64,000 nucleotides of DNA from Pacificitalea manganoxidans (GCF_002504165.1 NZ_CP021404.1:2542001-2606000), one strand, 5' to 3'. Positions 44,733 to 54,379 are shown, counted from the stretch's first letter. Made by a program: numbers and translations. Notes: generated by a model not told the origin, from the sequence alone.

Positions 44733-46883
44733 CTAGCTGCGCGCCTCGCGGATCAGCTTCAGGATATCCGCCGCCGCGCCGGGGATGTTGGTGCCGGGGC
44801 CGAAGATCGCCTTGACCCCCGCATCGCGCAGGAACTGGTAATCCTGCTGCGGGATCACGCCGCCGCAGATCACCAGAATATCCTCAGCCCCCGCATCGCG
44901 GAGCGCCTGCACGAGCTTGGGCGCGAGGGTCTTGTGCCCCGCCGCCTGACTGGAAATGCCAACCACATGCACATCGTTGTCGACCGCGTCCTGCGCGGCC
45001 TCCTCGGGGGTCTGGAACAGCGGGCCCACATCGACGTCAAAGCCGATATCGGCGAATGCCGTGGCGATCACCTTGGCGCCGCGGTCATGCCCGTCCTGCC
45101 CCATCTTCACCACCAGCATGCGGGGGCGGCGGCCTTCGTCCTCGGCGAATTGCTCCACATCGCGCTGGATCTGGGCAAAGCCTTCGTCGCCCTCATAGGC
45201 GCTGCCGTAGACACCGGCGAGGGTCTTGACCTCCGCGCGGTGGCGGCCGAACACGTTTTCCATTGCCATGCTGATTTCCCCTACGCTGGCCCGGGCGCGG
45301 GCTGCTTCCACCGCTGCGTCGAGCAGGTTGCCGCCCTCGCGGGCCCGGCGTTCCAGTTCCGCCAGCGCCGCGTCGCAGGCGGCCTGATCGCGGCTGGCGC
45401 GGATACGTTCCAGCGCCGCGATCTGTCCCGCGCGGACCCGGACGTTATCGACGTCGAGAATGTCGATGGGGTCTTCGCTGTCCTTGCGGTATTTGTTGAC
45501 CCCGACGATCACCTCCTCGCCCCGGTCGATGCGAGCCTGACGGCGGGCGGCGGTTTCTTCGATGCGCAGCTTCGGCATGCCAGAGGCGACGGCGCGGGTC
45601 ATGCCGCCCATCTCCTCGACTTCCTCGATCAGGGCCCATGCCTTATCGGCCAGTTCGTGGGTCAGGCTTTCGACGTAATAGCTGCCCGCCAGCGGATCGA
45701 CGACATCGGTGATGCCGGTTTCCTCCTGCAAGATCAGCTGCGTATTACGCGCGATCCGGGCGGAGAATTCGGTGGGCAGCGCGATGGCCTCATCGAGCGC
45801 ATTGGTGTGCAGCGATTGCGTGCCGCCCAGCACCGCCGACATCGCCTCGTAGGCGGTGCGGATGACGTTGTTATAGGGGTCTTGTTCCTGCAGGCTGACG
45901 CCGCTGGTCTGGCAATGGGTGCGCAGCATCTTGGAGCGGTCGGACTGCGCGCCGAGATCGGTCATGATCCGATGCCAGAGCAGCCGCGCCGCGCGCAGCT
46001 TGGCGGCCTCCATGAAGAAGTTCATGCCGATGGCGAAGAAGAAGCTCAACCGCCCGGCAAAGCGGTCCACATCCATCCCCGCCGCGATCGCCGCGCGGAC
46101 ATATTCGCGCCCGTCGGCCAGCGTATAGGCCAGCTCCTGCACGAGGTTCGCGCCCGCTTCCTGCATGTGGTAGCCGGAGATCGAGATCGAATTGAATTTC
46201 GGCATCTCGTTCGAGGTGTATTCGATGATGTCCGCGATGATCCGCATCGAAGGTTCGGGCGGATAGATATAGGTGTTGCGGACCATGAACTCCTTGAGGA
46301 TGTCGTTCTGGATCGTGCCCGACAGCGCGGCGCGGGAATGGCCCTGTTCCTCGCCCGTCACGATGAAGTTGGCTAGGATCGGGATCACCGCGCCGTTCAT
46401 CGTCATCGACACCGACACCTGATCGAGTGGGATGCCGTCAAACAGGATCTTCATATCCTCGACGCTGTCGATGGCCACGCCCGCCTTGCCGACATCGCCC
46501 TCCACGCGGGGGTGGTCGCTGTCATAGCCGCGATGGGTGGCCAGATCGAAGGCGACGGACACGCCCTGCTGCCCGGCGGCGAGCGCCTTGCGATAAAACG
46601 CGTTGCTTTCCTGTGCCGTCGAGAACCCCGCATATTGCCGGATCGTCCAAGGGCGGCCCGCATACATGGTGGAGCGCACGCCGCGTGTAAACGGCGCCTC
46701 GCCCGGCAGGCTGCCCAGATGGTCCAGACCGGACAGATCCTCGGCGGTATAAAGCGGCCGGACCGGGATACCTTCGAGCGTCTGCCGGGTCAGGCTTTCA
46801 GGGTCGCGGCCCTTCAGCTCCGCGCGGGCGCGGGTTTCCCATGCGGCGAGATCCTCGCGCGGGGGCTTTGGCGGTGTGGTCAT
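44733..46883 (-). CDS. scpA: Methylmalonyl-CoA mutase
   Basis: 716 aa, the full-length catalytic subunit. The N-terminal TIM barrel has the family motifs [38 protein letters not shown] and GYHMQEAGA. The C-terminal B12 domain has the base-off ligand motif [11 protein letters not shown] (DxHxxG), then GISSQAAGH and VICGGVIP. It converts methylmalonyl-CoA to succinyl-CoA with adenosylcobalamin, the last step of propionyl-CoA assimilation. The ATG at 46883 is chosen with AAAGGA upstream. A TTCGCAAA half-site upstream (46928-46935) resembles the PccR motif. pccA lies upstream on the same strand. Confidence 0.96.
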   Translation of the reverse strand: MTTPPKPPREDLAAWETRARAELKGRDPESLTRQTLEGIPVRPLYTAEDLSGLDHLGSLPGEAPFTRGVRSTMYAGRPWTIRQYAGFSTAQESNAFYRKALAAGQQGVSVAFDLATHRGYDSDHPRVEGDVGKAGVAIDSVEDMKILFDGIPLDQVSVSMTMNGAVIPILANFIVTGEEQGHSRAALSGTIQNDILKEFMVRNTYIYPPEPSMRIIADIIEYTSNEMPKFNSISISGYHMQEAGANLVQELAYTLADGREYVRAAIAAGMDVDRFAGRLSFFFAIGMNFFMEAAKLRAARLLWHRIMTDLGAQSDRSKMLRTHCQTSGVSLQEQDPYNNVIRTAYEAMSAVLGGTQSLHTNALDEAIALPTEFSARIARNTQLILQEETGITDVVDPLAGSYYVESLTHELADKAWALIEEVEEMGGMTRAVASGMPKLRIEETAARRQARIDRGEEVIVGVNKYRKDSEDPIDILDVDNVRVRAGQIAALERIRASRDQAACDAALAELERRAREGGNLLDAAVEAARARASVGEISMAMENVFGRHRAEVKTLAGVYGSAYEGDEGFAQIQRDVEQFAEDEGRRPRMLVVKMGQDGHDRGAKVIATAFADIGFDVDVGPLFQTPEEAAQDAVDNDVHVVGISSQAAGHKTLAPKLVQALRDAGAEDILVICGGVIPQQDYQFLRDAGVKAIFGPGTNIPGAAADILKLIREARS

Positions 46884-46963
46884 CGGGTCATCCTTTCGTG
46901 ATCGGAGGGATGCGGCCAAGCGCGCGCTTCGCAAAGCGCGGCGCAATGCCTATATTGAGCCTT

Positions 46964-47650
46964 ATGGCCATGTCCCTGAAATTCCCGGCGCGTTCCGGTC
47001 TTGCTGCTGCCCTCGCGGGGGGGCTGGCGGTTCTGTCGGCGGGGCTGATCGTGCCTACGTCCCTTGCAGCCCAATCGAGCGCCGCTGCCGCGCCGGACCC
47101 GGACACCGCTGGGGGTGCGCCCGCTGGGGATGCGCCCGTCCTGCCGCTGCCGCGGGCCGATGCGATGGTTGCCCCCGATGCCGCCACCGCCGTTGGCCGG
47201 GCCGCCGAGGCCGCCGCCGACACTGATGCCGCCCGCACCGAGATCGCCACCGAGGCCGAAGCCGTGGTTTCCGAACTGGCCCCCGGCAGCGGTGTGCCGC
47301 TGCTGGATGCGGCGGATGTGGAGATTGACGATTTCTTGTGGGTCAACCGGCTGGTGATCGTGTTTTCCGACACGCCCGCCGATCCGCGTTTCACCCGGCA
47401 GCTTGAGATGCTGACCGCCCGCCCCGCCGATCTGGCGACCCGCGACGTGGTGGTGATCGTCGACACCGACCGCAATTCCGGCAGCCCGGCGCGCGCACGT
47501 CTGCGCCCGCGCGGGTTTTCGATGGTGCTGATCGGGAAGGATGGCGAGGTCGATCTGCGCAAGCCGTTCCCGTGGGATGTGCGCGAGTTGAGCCGGTCGA
47601 TCGACAAGACGCCGCTGCGCCAGCAGGAGATCCGCGACGGCAGCCGGTAG
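46964..47650 (+). CDS. DUF4174 domain protein, secreted
   Basis: 228 aa. A signal peptide (cleavage near LAA-Q, residue ~30) precedes an Ala/Asp/Pro-rich linker of about 75 residues. The C-terminal ~120 residues match the DUF4174 pattern: NRLVIVFSDTPADPRFTRQLEML, VVVIVDTDRNS, PRGFSMVLIGKDGEVDLRKPFPWDVREL, quoted in part. The fold is probably thioredoxin-like without a CxxC. It is divergent from the mutase gene with 80 nt between them. Several ATGs are possible near the start. Function is unknown. Confidence 0.82.
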   Translation: MAMSLKFPARSGLAAALAGGLAVLSAGLIVPTSLAAQSSAAAAPDPDTAGGAPAGDAPVLPLPRADAMVAPDAATAVGRAAEAAADTDAARTEIATEAEAVVSELAPGSGVPLLDAADVEIDDFLWVNRLVIVFSDTPADPRFTRQLEMLTARPADLATRDVVVIVDTDRNSGSPARARLRPRGFSMVLIGKDGEVDLRKPFPWDVRELSRSIDKTPLRQQEIRDGSR

Positions 47651-47918
47651 GTTTGGGGCGGTGCGGGGGCCGGACCCCGCCCGCGATCTGATCCACGGAG
47701 GGCAGCGCCCGACCCGGGTAGCGTGCGGAGCGCCCTCTCGCAGGGAGGGTCGAGCGCGGCCCGGTGTTACCGCCGGGCGGACGGGATGAGCCACGCCGCG
47801 CACCGGTCCCACCGCCGCGCCGCGCCGTGCCCCCTGCCCTGCGTATCGCCATCCTCCCCGGAGCGTGCGCATCGCTGATCCCTCCCTGCCTTGTCCCGCC
47901 GTGGCCTGCGCTGCGCGC
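47651..47918. other. Convergent gap with decayed repeat
   Basis: 268 bases between DUF4174 and pccA ends. Hairpin GCGGGG/CCCCGC at 47663-47680 could end either transcript. Bases 47729-47758 (GAGCGCCCTC... AGGGAGGGTCGAGCGC) resemble one dyad of family A repeats and may be a single decayed copy. No gene seen. Confidence 0.45.
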
Positions 47919-49919
47919 TCACTCAAATTCGAGGATCACGTCATCCACTGCCAGACTGTCGCCCGCGGCGGCGTTGACCTTGGCCACCACGCCACGGCGT
48001 TCGGCGCGCAGGATGTTTTCCATCTTCATCGCCTCGACCGTGCACAGCGCCTGCCCGTCCTGCACTTCCTGCCCCGGCTCGACATCGATTTTGACGATCA
48101 TGCCGGGCATCGGACACAGCAGCAGCTTTGAGGTGTCGGGCGGCTGTTTGTCGGGCATCAGGGCCGCAAGCTCGGCCTGGCGCGGGGTCCAGACATTCAC
48201 CTTCAATTCCGCGCCGCGCAGCCGCAGGCGGAAGCCGGAGGTGATTTTATCGACCTTCATCACCAGTCCCGCATCATCGACGCGCAGCCGCGCGAGGCTT
48301 TGACCCGGCACCCAGTCCGACACGACGCGCAGCACGCTGCCATCCTCGAACCGCACATCGGCGCCGTCGCGATCCGCCGAGATCTGAACCGCGTGGGTCG
48401 TGCCGCCAAGCGCCACCACCCAATCGCTGCCGACCTTGCGTTCGTGATTGTCCATCCGGCCCGAAATGCGCGACCGCCGGATTTCCGCGACCCGGAACAT
48501 GGCCGCCGCCGCAGCAGCAACCTGCCGCAGCTTCGCGTTCTCCAGCGTCACCCCGTTGAACCCGTTGGGATATTCTTTGGCGATGAAGGCGGTGGTCATG
48601 TCGCCCGACACGAATTTCGGATGATCCATCACCGCCGACAGGAAAGGCAGATTGTGGCCGATGCCTTCGAGTTCGAACCCGTCGAGCGCGTCGCGCATCG
48701 CGGCCAGCGCCCCGGCCCGGTCCGGTGCCCATGTGCAGAGCTTGGCGATCATCGGGTCGTAATACATCGAAATCTCGCCGCCCTCATAGACGCCGGTATC
48801 GTTGCGCGTCACCACCTCGGCGCTGCGGCCCTCGGCGGGGGGGCGGTAGCGGGTCAGCCGCCCGATGGAGGGCAGGAACCCGCGATAGGGATCTTCGGCG
48901 TAAAGGCGGCTTTCGATCGCCCAGCCGTTCAGCTTTACATCTTGCTGACGCAGTTCCAGCGGCGCGCCGGCGGCGATGCGGATCATCTGTTCGACCAGAT
49001 CGACGCCGGTGATAAGCTCGGTCACCGGGTGTTCGACCTGAAGCCGGGTGTTCATTTCGAGGAAGTAGAAATTGCGCTCCCCGTCGACGATGAATTCCAC
49101 CGTCCCCGCCGAGGTATAGCCCACTGCCTGCGCCAGCCGCACCGCCTGTTCGCCCATCGCGGCGCGTGTCTCGGGATCGAGGAAGGGTGAGGGCGCTTCT
49201 TCGATGACCTTCTGGTTGCGGCGCTGGATGGAGCATTCGCGCTCCCCCAAATAGACGGCGTTGCCGTGGCTGTCGGCCAGCACCTGAATTTCGATATGGC
49301 GGGGCTGGGTCACGAATTTCTCGATGAAGATCCGGTCATCGCCAAAGGAGTTCGCGGCCTCGTTTTTGGAGCTTTGGAAGCCTTCGCGGGCCTCGTCATC
49401 GCTCCATGCGATGCGCATCCCCTTGCCGCCGCCGCCCGCGCTGGCCTTGATCATGACCGGGTAGCCGATTTCATTGCTGATCTTCACCGCGTCCTCGGCA
49501 TCGGCAATCAGGCCCATATAGCCCGGCACGGTGCTGACGCCTGCTTCGGCGGCGATCTTCTTTGACGTGATCTTATCGCCCATCGCCTCGATCGCGCCGA
49601 CGGGCGGGCCGATAAAGGCCACGCCTTCGGCCTCCAGCGCCTGTGCGAATTTGGGATTTTCCGACAGGAAGCCATAGCCCGGATGCACCGCCTGTGCGCC
49701 GGTCTGGCGAATGGCCTCCATCACGCGGTCGATGACGATATAGGACTGGTTGGCGGGTGCGGGGCCGATATGCACCGCCTCATCGGCCATCTGCACATGC
49801 AGCGCGTTGCGGTCTGCGTCGGAATAGATCGCAACCGTTTTGATCCCCATGGCGCGGGCGGTCTTGATAACCCGGCAGGCGATTTCGCCACGGTTGGCGA
49901 TCAGGATCTTGTCGAACAT
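47919..49919 (-). CDS. pccA: Propionyl-CoA carboxylase, biotin carboxylase/carrier subunit
   Basis: 666 aa. The biotin carboxylase part (residues 1-450) has MFDKILIANRGEIACRV, the ATP-grasp GGGGKGMR, and EMNTRLQVEHPVTE. A ~120-residue BT domain links to the C-terminal biotinyl domain with the biotinylated Lys in VEAMKMEN near residue 632. With PccB it forms the alpha6-beta6 enzyme that carboxylates propionyl-CoA. Start ATG at 49919 after GAGGGA. It is separated from pccB by about 2.8 kb holding small genes and at least one strong terminator, so it probably has its own promoter. Confidence 0.96.
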   Translation of the reverse strand: MFDKILIANRGEIACRVIKTARAMGIKTVAIYSDADRNALHVQMADEAVHIGPAPANQSYIVIDRVMEAIRQTGAQAVHPGYGFLSENPKFAQALEAEGVAFIGPPVGAIEAMGDKITSKKIAAEAGVSTVPGYMGLIADAEDAVKISNEIGYPVMIKASAGGGGKGMRIAWSDDEAREGFQSSKNEAANSFGDDRIFIEKFVTQPRHIEIQVLADSHGNAVYLGERECSIQRRNQKVIEEAPSPFLDPETRAAMGEQAVRLAQAVGYTSAGTVEFIVDGERNFYFLEMNTRLQVEHPVTELITGVDLVEQMIRIAAGAPLELRQQDVKLNGWAIESRLYAEDPYRGFLPSIGRLTRYRPPAEGRSAEVVTRNDTGVYEGGEISMYYDPMIAKLCTWAPDRAGALAAMRDALDGFELEGIGHNLPFLSAVMDHPKFVSGDMTTAFIAKEYPNGFNGVTLENAKLRQVAAAAAAMFRVAEIRRSRISGRMDNHERKVGSDWVVALGGTTHAVQISADRDGADVRFEDGSVLRVVSDWVPGQSLARLRVDDAGLVMKVDKITSGFRLRLRGAELKVNVWTPRQAELAALMPDKQPPDTSKLLLCPMPGMIVKIDVEPGQEVQDGQALCTVEAMKMENILRAERRGVVAKVNAAAGDSLAVDDVILEFE

Positions 49920-50012
49920 GGGTATCAGTCCCTCAGGTCGTTGCAGTGGCGGGGCGGTGCGGAGCAGAGGGCGCGGCGCGGCACCCGGCCCCGCGCGCCC
50001 CGATCAGGCACG

Positions 50013-50051
50013 AAAAAACGCCACCCGGACCGGCAGGTCCGAATGGCGTTT
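50013..50051 (-). terminator. Strong Rho-independent terminator between lipoprotein gene and pccA
   Basis: Arms AAACGCCA/TGGCGTTT with inner arms CGGACC/GGTCCG and loop GGCA, followed in the minus direction by a T6 run (A run at 50013-50018). It ends the transcript of the 64-aa lipoprotein gene and separates it from pccA, which starts 94 nt later. Confidence 0.88.
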
Positions 50052-50101
50052 CGAAATCATATGGGAGGCGCGCGCCCTCAGGCGCGGCCCCGAAGGCGCT
50101 A

Positions 50102-50296
50102 TTAGTAGCGCGGCGTGGTGACAGCGCCGACGCCAGCACCGACGGCTGCGCCGGTTGCCACGTCGTTGTCGGTCGCGTCTGCGATGAGAGCGCCTGCTGC
50201 CGCGCCGGTGCCTGCGCGCTCAAGCACGGTGTCGCCACAAGCGGCGAGGGAAGCGAGCGCAAGGAATGCGAGGGCGGGTTTGGCCAGTCGTGCCAT
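50102..50296 (-). CDS. Small glycine-zipper lipoprotein (64 aa)
   Basis: 64 aa with signal peptide and lipobox LAAC (Cys20). After Cys come a short polar part (GDTVLERAG), then a Gly/Ala-rich TGAAAGALIADATDND and GAAVGAGVGA segment, typical of a glycine-zipper membrane-insertion motif. It is a paralogue of the 72-aa protein encoded just upstream. A GGAG site lies upstream of the ATG and a strong terminator follows, so it is expressed as an independent small gene. Function is unknown. Confidence 0.85.
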   Translation of the reverse strand: MARLAKPALAFLALASLAACGDTVLERAGTGAAAGALIADATDNDVATGAAVGAGVGAVTTPRY

Positions 50297-50383
50297 GATG
50301 CGGAATCTCCGTTTTTCCTGTCAGTCCCCACCCAACGCGATGCACGCCGGGCAGGTTCCATGTGAAGGTGGCTTTCCGCCGGG

Positions 50384-50602
50384 TCAGTAGCCTGCGTAGC
50401 TGCGCAGGTTGTCGGAATAGGCGCCGACGCCTGCGCCGACAGCTGCACCGACCAGCGGATCGTTTTCGGTGAGGTCCGCTGCAACAGCGCCGACCGCCGC
50501 GCCGGTGAGGGCACGTTCGACATCGGTTTCGCCACAGGCGGACAGGGTGAGCACAGCCGCCAGAGCGCCGAGCCCGAGAACGGGTTTGAACTTGGTTTGC
50601 AT
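50384..50602 (-). CDS. Small glycine-zipper lipoprotein (72 aa)
   Basis: 72 aa. Signal peptide with lipobox LSAC (Cys23), then GETDVERALTGAAVGAVAADLTENDP and GAAVGAGVGAYSD, quoted in part, closely paralleling the 64-aa paralogue downstream (shared GAAVGAGVGA, T/GAA and ND positions). The leader contains GAGAGG as the ribosome site, which can pair with CCTCTC 15 nt upstream (plus coordinates 50612-50617 and 50633-50638). Function is unknown. Confidence 0.85.
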   Translation of the reverse strand: MQTKFKPVLGLGALAAVLTLSACGETDVERALTGAAVGAVAADLTENDPLVGAAVGAGVGAYSDNLRSYAGY

Positions 50603-51005
50603 GAAATACTGCCTCTCGTGTTTTTTGTTATGGAGAGGTTTTTGGCCCATTTCCGGCCCTCGCGGAAGCCGTAAATGCCCCGTCGCGCGAACAGAGCGGC
50701 GCAATGGGCAGGTGCCTGCCTATCGGATGCGCAATTCCCGCCGCTTCTGACGCGCTGCGCCGGGCGCAAAACAGCAGCATCCCGTCGCGCCGGCAGGCGG
50801 GGAAAAAGGTGCGGTCCGTCAGGGACATCGACGGACCGCATAAAAGGGGAAGGGTAACAGTTTGGATAATCAGGGCCGACGCCGCGTGCAGCGACGCCTG
50901 TCCTTGGCTTGATCCTGCCCGCGCCAGTCTGCGGCGCAAAACGCACAATCGTCCGGGCCCCGATATGGGCCGGAACTTGCGCATTTGGGAGGCAGGTCAG
51001 CAGGA
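50603..51005. other. Gap between small genes of the pcc region
   Basis: 403 bases on the minus-strand side of the 72-aa lipoprotein gene. An AT-richer patch at 50838-50872 may hold its promoter. The remainder is GC-rich and shows no protein-like ORF. Confidence 0.4.
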
Positions 51006-51404
51006 TCACGCCCAGTCATCCTCCTCGTCATCGTCATCGCCCGCGTCCCAGCCGCCATTGGCGTCGAAAATCGCAGGGAAGGACGCTTCGGCCCGCTTGG
51101 CGTCGATGCGCAGCAGGGCGTCATAACTTTCAGGGTCGAACGGGTCTTCGGCGGCGACGATCTCCCGGCCCAGAAGCCATGACAGGCGTCCGGCATCGAG
51201 ATTGCCCCGCTCGAACGGCTCCTCGCCGTAAAGCGCCCAGAGCGCGCCGAGGAAGCCTTCGTCCGCGCGGCGGTCGGCGGCGCGGCGATCGGCGTAGCGC
51301 TCGCGCTTGGTCAGTCGGGTGGCCCCGGCCTTATTCGCGCGTCGGATGGTGAATTGAAAATCAGTGCCGGCCAGACGGCCCGGCATTCCGCGGTGTTTCA
51401 GCAT
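51006..51404 (-). CDS. Conserved hypothetical protein of the pcc locus
   Basis: 132 aa. A basic N-terminus (FTIRRANKAGATRLTKRERYADRRAADRRAD) is followed by a short helical region (LGALWALYGEEPFERGNLDAGRLSWLLGRE, quoted in part) and an acidic tail ending in DDDDEEDDWA. There is no signal peptide and no known catalytic motif. It lies between lipoprotein genes on the pccB-to-pccA interval, where Rhodobacterales often carry small uncharacterised ORFs. Function is unknown. Confidence 0.7.
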   Translation of the reverse strand: MLKHRGMPGRLAGTDFQFTIRRANKAGATRLTKRERYADRRAADRRADEGFLGALWALYGEEPFERGNLDAGRLSWLLGREIVAAEDPFDPESYDALLRIDAKRAEASFPAIFDANGGWDAGDDDDEEDDWA

Positions 51405-51491
51405 GGGATCGCCTTTCTGCCTGTGAATGCAGGCGCGGGGCGATGCCGCTGGGCCGCTGTCCGCCGCAGGCCAAGCTGCGGACGGGGAACA

Positions 51492-51515
51492 GGGGCAGGC
51501 CCGGAGGCCCGCCCC
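51492..51515 (-). terminator. Hairpin after the 42-aa lipoprotein gene
   Basis: GGGGC/GCCCC with inner GGC/GCC starts about 10 nt after the stop codon (at 51525). There is no T run. It could be a 3' stabilising stem. Confidence 0.4.
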
Positions 51516-51524
51516 GGAACAGTC

Positions 51525-51653
51525 TTAGTATTTGGTGTAGACGGGCTCGGCAGCAACCGGCTCGACATAGACCACTTCTTCTTCCTCGGCGGCGCATGCA
51601 GCAACGAATGCAACGAGGCTAACGGCGAGAAGGGTTTTGACGCTCTTGGACAT
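51525..51653 (-). CDS. Very small lipoprotein (42 aa)
   Basis: 42 aa with a signal peptide and lipobox VAAC (Cys20), leaving a mature peptide of 23 residues beginning CAAEEEEVVYVEP with an acidic patch and ending VYTKY. A hexanucleotide-strength ribosome site (GGAGACTTGG) precedes the ATG. A hairpin follows immediately. Tiny entericidin-like lipoproteins of this type are common but poorly understood; no role is assigned. Confidence 0.75.
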   Translation of the reverse strand: MSKSVKTLLAVSLVAFVAACAAEEEEVVYVEPVAAEPVYTKY

Positions 51654-51873
51654 CCAAGTCTCCTGCTTTTGATGTGGGCCGGATCTTCGAGAACAAACTC
51701 TTTCCGGTCCCCATACGAGATACTGGCCGCTTGGGTGCAGCCAAAATGGAAGGTAGTGCGGAACCCCTTGAAAGGACAGGGTGTCGCAGCCAATAGCGTG
51801 AGTTGTGTCCAAGTTGCATCAACCCTGACCGACCCCGCGTCAGACACCTCAAGATATTGTGTAGCACCTGTGT

Positions 51874-52449
51874 TCATTGCCAGATGCAGCCTGATTCATG
51901 GGGCAGATAGGCCCCATAGTATGACGTTGCGTCAATGTCACTTTCTCCGCGCGGGATCGGACGGTCGAGCATCGCGATGACGACTTGATCGATCTTTGCG
52001 CCCTGAGCGGCGATCCGGGCGGTTTCCCGCCGACCGGGACCGTCGCAAAGCGCGTCGAGATCGAGGCTCGCCGAATCAAAATCGACATCTCCGTCAGCGG
52101 CGATTCGCGGCGCGAGAAAGCGCAGGGTCAGCCACGTCTCCGCGAGGCCGGTCTGCGGCTCGATGAAGGCGTCGAGAAAGGTGACGGTCTGGCCGGAGGG
52201 CAGCGGGCCGACCTCCTCCCCCGCTGCAATCGCGGTGAGATCGGCGGGCGCGGGATCCCCGGCGCGGGCGGTGCCCGGCGCGAGCGCCAGCAGGCAGGCC
52301 ACGGCCATAGCGCCCAGCGCAGAACCACCGGGCAGCCCGCGCGGAGGCGTCGCGACGCAATGGGCCATGGGATAGGCGAGGCGCAGCGCGGCTATGGGCG
52401 CGACAGGTATAGATGTCAGGGTTAGGGTGAATTTCTGGCTCCAGTCCAT
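51874..52449 (-). CDS. DUF6497-like secreted protein
   Basis: 191 aa from the ATG at 52449, which has GGGAGG nine bases upstream. An alternative ATG at 52368 gives 164 aa and a more normal signal peptide with cleavage near TARA-G. The mature part contains TFLDAFIEPQTGLAETWLTLRFLAPRI, quoted in part, an LDALCDGPGRRE segment and a late SGCIWQ; Cys residues may form a disulfide. The pattern resembles the Rhodobacterales family now called DUF6497; the match is from memory. Periplasmic; function unknown. It follows pccB on the same strand after a 300-nt gap. Confidence 0.65.
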   Translation of the reverse strand: MDWSQKFTLTLTSIPVAPIAALRLAYPMAHCVATPPRGLPGGSALGAMAVACLLALAPGTARAGDPAPADLTAIAAGEEVGPLPSGQTVTFLDAFIEPQTGLAETWLTLRFLAPRIAADGDVDFDSASLDLDALCDGPGRRETARIAAQGAKIDQVVIAMLDRPIPRGESDIDATSYYGAYLPHESGCIWQ

Positions 52450-52757
52450 GCGCCGGGGCCTCCCGTCCCCGGCGCATGAATGTCGGAAACTGCCCTCGGG
52501 CGCTTCCGTGGAGTGGCCATGTCGATCTGGATCGACACCTCCTCGGCCATTAACTCTGTGGCTTGGGCGCGGCCCCCGGTGCGATCCGGGTTCGGCTTCA
52601 GCGTGACCGGGCGTAACATGCCCCATGCGCTCACGCAAAGCACAGTTTACGAATTGATTACTTTTTGACCACATTTCTTCAGCGAGGCCCCAAAAATTAA
52701 CCTTTTTGACCAGATCACTGTGTAAATAATCGATCATTCGTAAAACTGTCATACGGA
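52450..52757. other. Gap downstream of pccB with AT-rich island
   Basis: 308 bases with no convincing gene. Bases 52636-52757 are sharply AT-richer than the surroundings. They hold two direct copies of CTTTTTGACCA[C/G]AT (52661-52674 and 52702-52715, 41 bp apart) and AATAATCGATCATT at 52725-52738, one base away from the palindrome upstream of dctP. It may be a promoter/operator region or a small RNA gene. Confidence 0.45.
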
Positions 52758-54290
52758 TCAGAGCGGGATGTTGTCGTGCTTCTTCCACGGATTCTCCAAC
52801 CGCTTGCCCCGGAGAGAGGCGAAAGCGCGACTCACCCGGCGGCGTGTCGAATGCGGCTGAATCACCTCGTCGATGAAGCCACGCTCGGCGGCGACAAAGG
52901 GATTGGCGAAGCGGTCTTCATACATGCGCGTGCGCTCGGCGATTTTTTCCGCATCGCCCAATTCGGACCGGTAGAGGATCTCCACCGCGCCTTTCGCGCC
53001 CATGACCGCGATTTCGGCGGTGGGCCATGCATAGTTGAAATCCCCGCGCAGATGTTTTGACGCCATGACGTCGTAGGCGCCGCCATAGGCCTTGCGGGTG
53101 ATGACCGTGACCTTGGGCACCGTCGCCTCGCCATAGGCAAAGAGCAGTTTGGCGCCGTGCTTGATGACGCCGCCAAATTCTTGCCCCGTGCCGGGCAGGA
53201 AGCCGGGCACATCGACAAGCGTCAGCAGCGGTATTTCGAAACAGTCGCAGAAGCGCACGAACCGCGCGGCCTTGCGCGAACTGTCGATATCCAGACACCC
53301 GGCCAGCACCATCGGCTGGTTCGCGACGACCCCCACCGTGCGCCCCTCCAGCCGGATGAAGCCGGTGATCATGTTTTTGGCGAAGTCTTCCTGTATCTCG
53401 TAGAAATCGCCTTCGTCGGCGAGCTTCACGATCAACTCTTTCATATCATAGGGCGTGTTCGGATTTTCGGGGATCAGCGTATCGAGGCTATCCTCCACCC
53501 GCGCCACATCATCGAAAAACGGGCGCACCGGCGGTTTTTCCCGGTTGTTGAGGGGCAGGAAATCGACGAGCCGCCGCACCTCCGCCAGTGCCTCGACATC
53601 GTTTTCAAACGCGCCATCCGCGACGGAGCTTTTGCGGGTATGGGTCAGCGCACCGCCCAGCTCCTCGGCCGTGACCTGTTCGTTGGTCACCGTTTTCACC
53701 ACATCGGGGCCGGTGACGAACATGTAGGAGCTGTCCTTCACCATAAAGATGAAGTCGGTCATCGCAGGGGAATAGACCGCCCCGCCCGCGCAGGGCCCCA
53801 TGATGACGGAGATTTGCGGCACGACGCCGGAGGCCATGACATTGCGCTGGAACACTTCCGCGTAGCCCGCAAGGCTGGCGACGCCCTCTTGGATGCGCGC
53901 GCCGCCGGAATCGTTGATGCCGATCACCGGCGCGCCGTTCTGCATCGCCATATCCATGATCTTGCAGATTTTCTGCGCGTGGGTTTCCGACAGGGAGCCG
54001 CCGAACACGGTGAAATCCTGACTGAAGACATAGACCATGCGACCGTTGATCGTGCCCCAGCCGGTGATGACCCCGTCGCCATAGGGGCGATCCTTCTGCA
54101 TGTCGAATTCGGTGCAGCGATGGGCGACGAACATGTCGAATTCCTCGAACGAGCCTTCGTCGAGCAGCAATTCGACCCGCTCCCGCGCGGTCAGTTTGCC
54201 CTTGCCGTGCTGCGCCTCGACCCGGCGCGGGCCACCCCCGGCGCGGGCCATGTCGCGACGCTGTTCCAGCTCTTCTAGGATGTCTTTCAT
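52758..54290 (-). CDS. pccB: Propionyl-CoA carboxylase, carboxyltransferase subunit
   Basis: 510 aa carboxyltransferase with the two crotonase-like halves. Family motifs include [20 protein letters not shown], the oxyanion-forming [16 protein letters not shown] and [13 protein letters not shown], and in the second half [17 protein letters not shown] and [11 protein letters not shown]. It transfers CO2 from biotin on PccA to propionyl-CoA. The ATG at 54290 fits the family N-terminus [12 protein letters not shown]. The divergent promoter gap holds a paired TTTGCAAA-like site for PccR. It is the first gene of the minus-strand pcc group. Confidence 0.97.
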   Translation of the reverse strand: MKDILEELEQRRDMARAGGGPRRVEAQHGKGKLTARERVELLLDEGSFEEFDMFVAHRCTEFDMQKDRPYGDGVITGWGTINGRMVYVFSQDFTVFGGSLSETHAQKICKIMDMAMQNGAPVIGINDSGGARIQEGVASLAGYAEVFQRNVMASGVVPQISVIMGPCAGGAVYSPAMTDFIFMVKDSSYMFVTGPDVVKTVTNEQVTAEELGGALTHTRKSSVADGAFENDVEALAEVRRLVDFLPLNNREKPPVRPFFDDVARVEDSLDTLIPENPNTPYDMKELIVKLADEGDFYEIQEDFAKNMITGFIRLEGRTVGVVANQPMVLAGCLDIDSSRKAARFVRFCDCFEIPLLTLVDVPGFLPGTGQEFGGVIKHGAKLLFAYGEATVPKVTVITRKAYGGAYDVMASKHLRGDFNYAWPTAEIAVMGAKGAVEILYRSELGDAEKIAERTRMYEDRFANPFVAAERGFIDEVIQPHSTRRRVSRAFASLRGKRLENPWKKHDNIPL

Positions 54291-54360
54291 GGGTCGGGCT
54301 CCTGCAGTCTGGGTATTGGGTAAACGCTGCGGCGCGGCGCGCAAAGCGTTGTCCGGTTAA

Positions 54361-54379
54361 TTTGCAAAGCATTGCGAAA
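54361..54379. promoter_or_regulatory. PccR/ScfR operator candidate upstream of pccB
   Basis: TTTGCAAA-GCA-TTGCGAAA, two copies of the ScfR-type half-site three bases apart, 71 bp upstream of pccB. Further GCAAAT repeats follow to 54410. From memory, the PccR site of Rhodobacter sphaeroides consists of two TTTGCAAA blocks with a short spacer. Confidence 0.75.
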
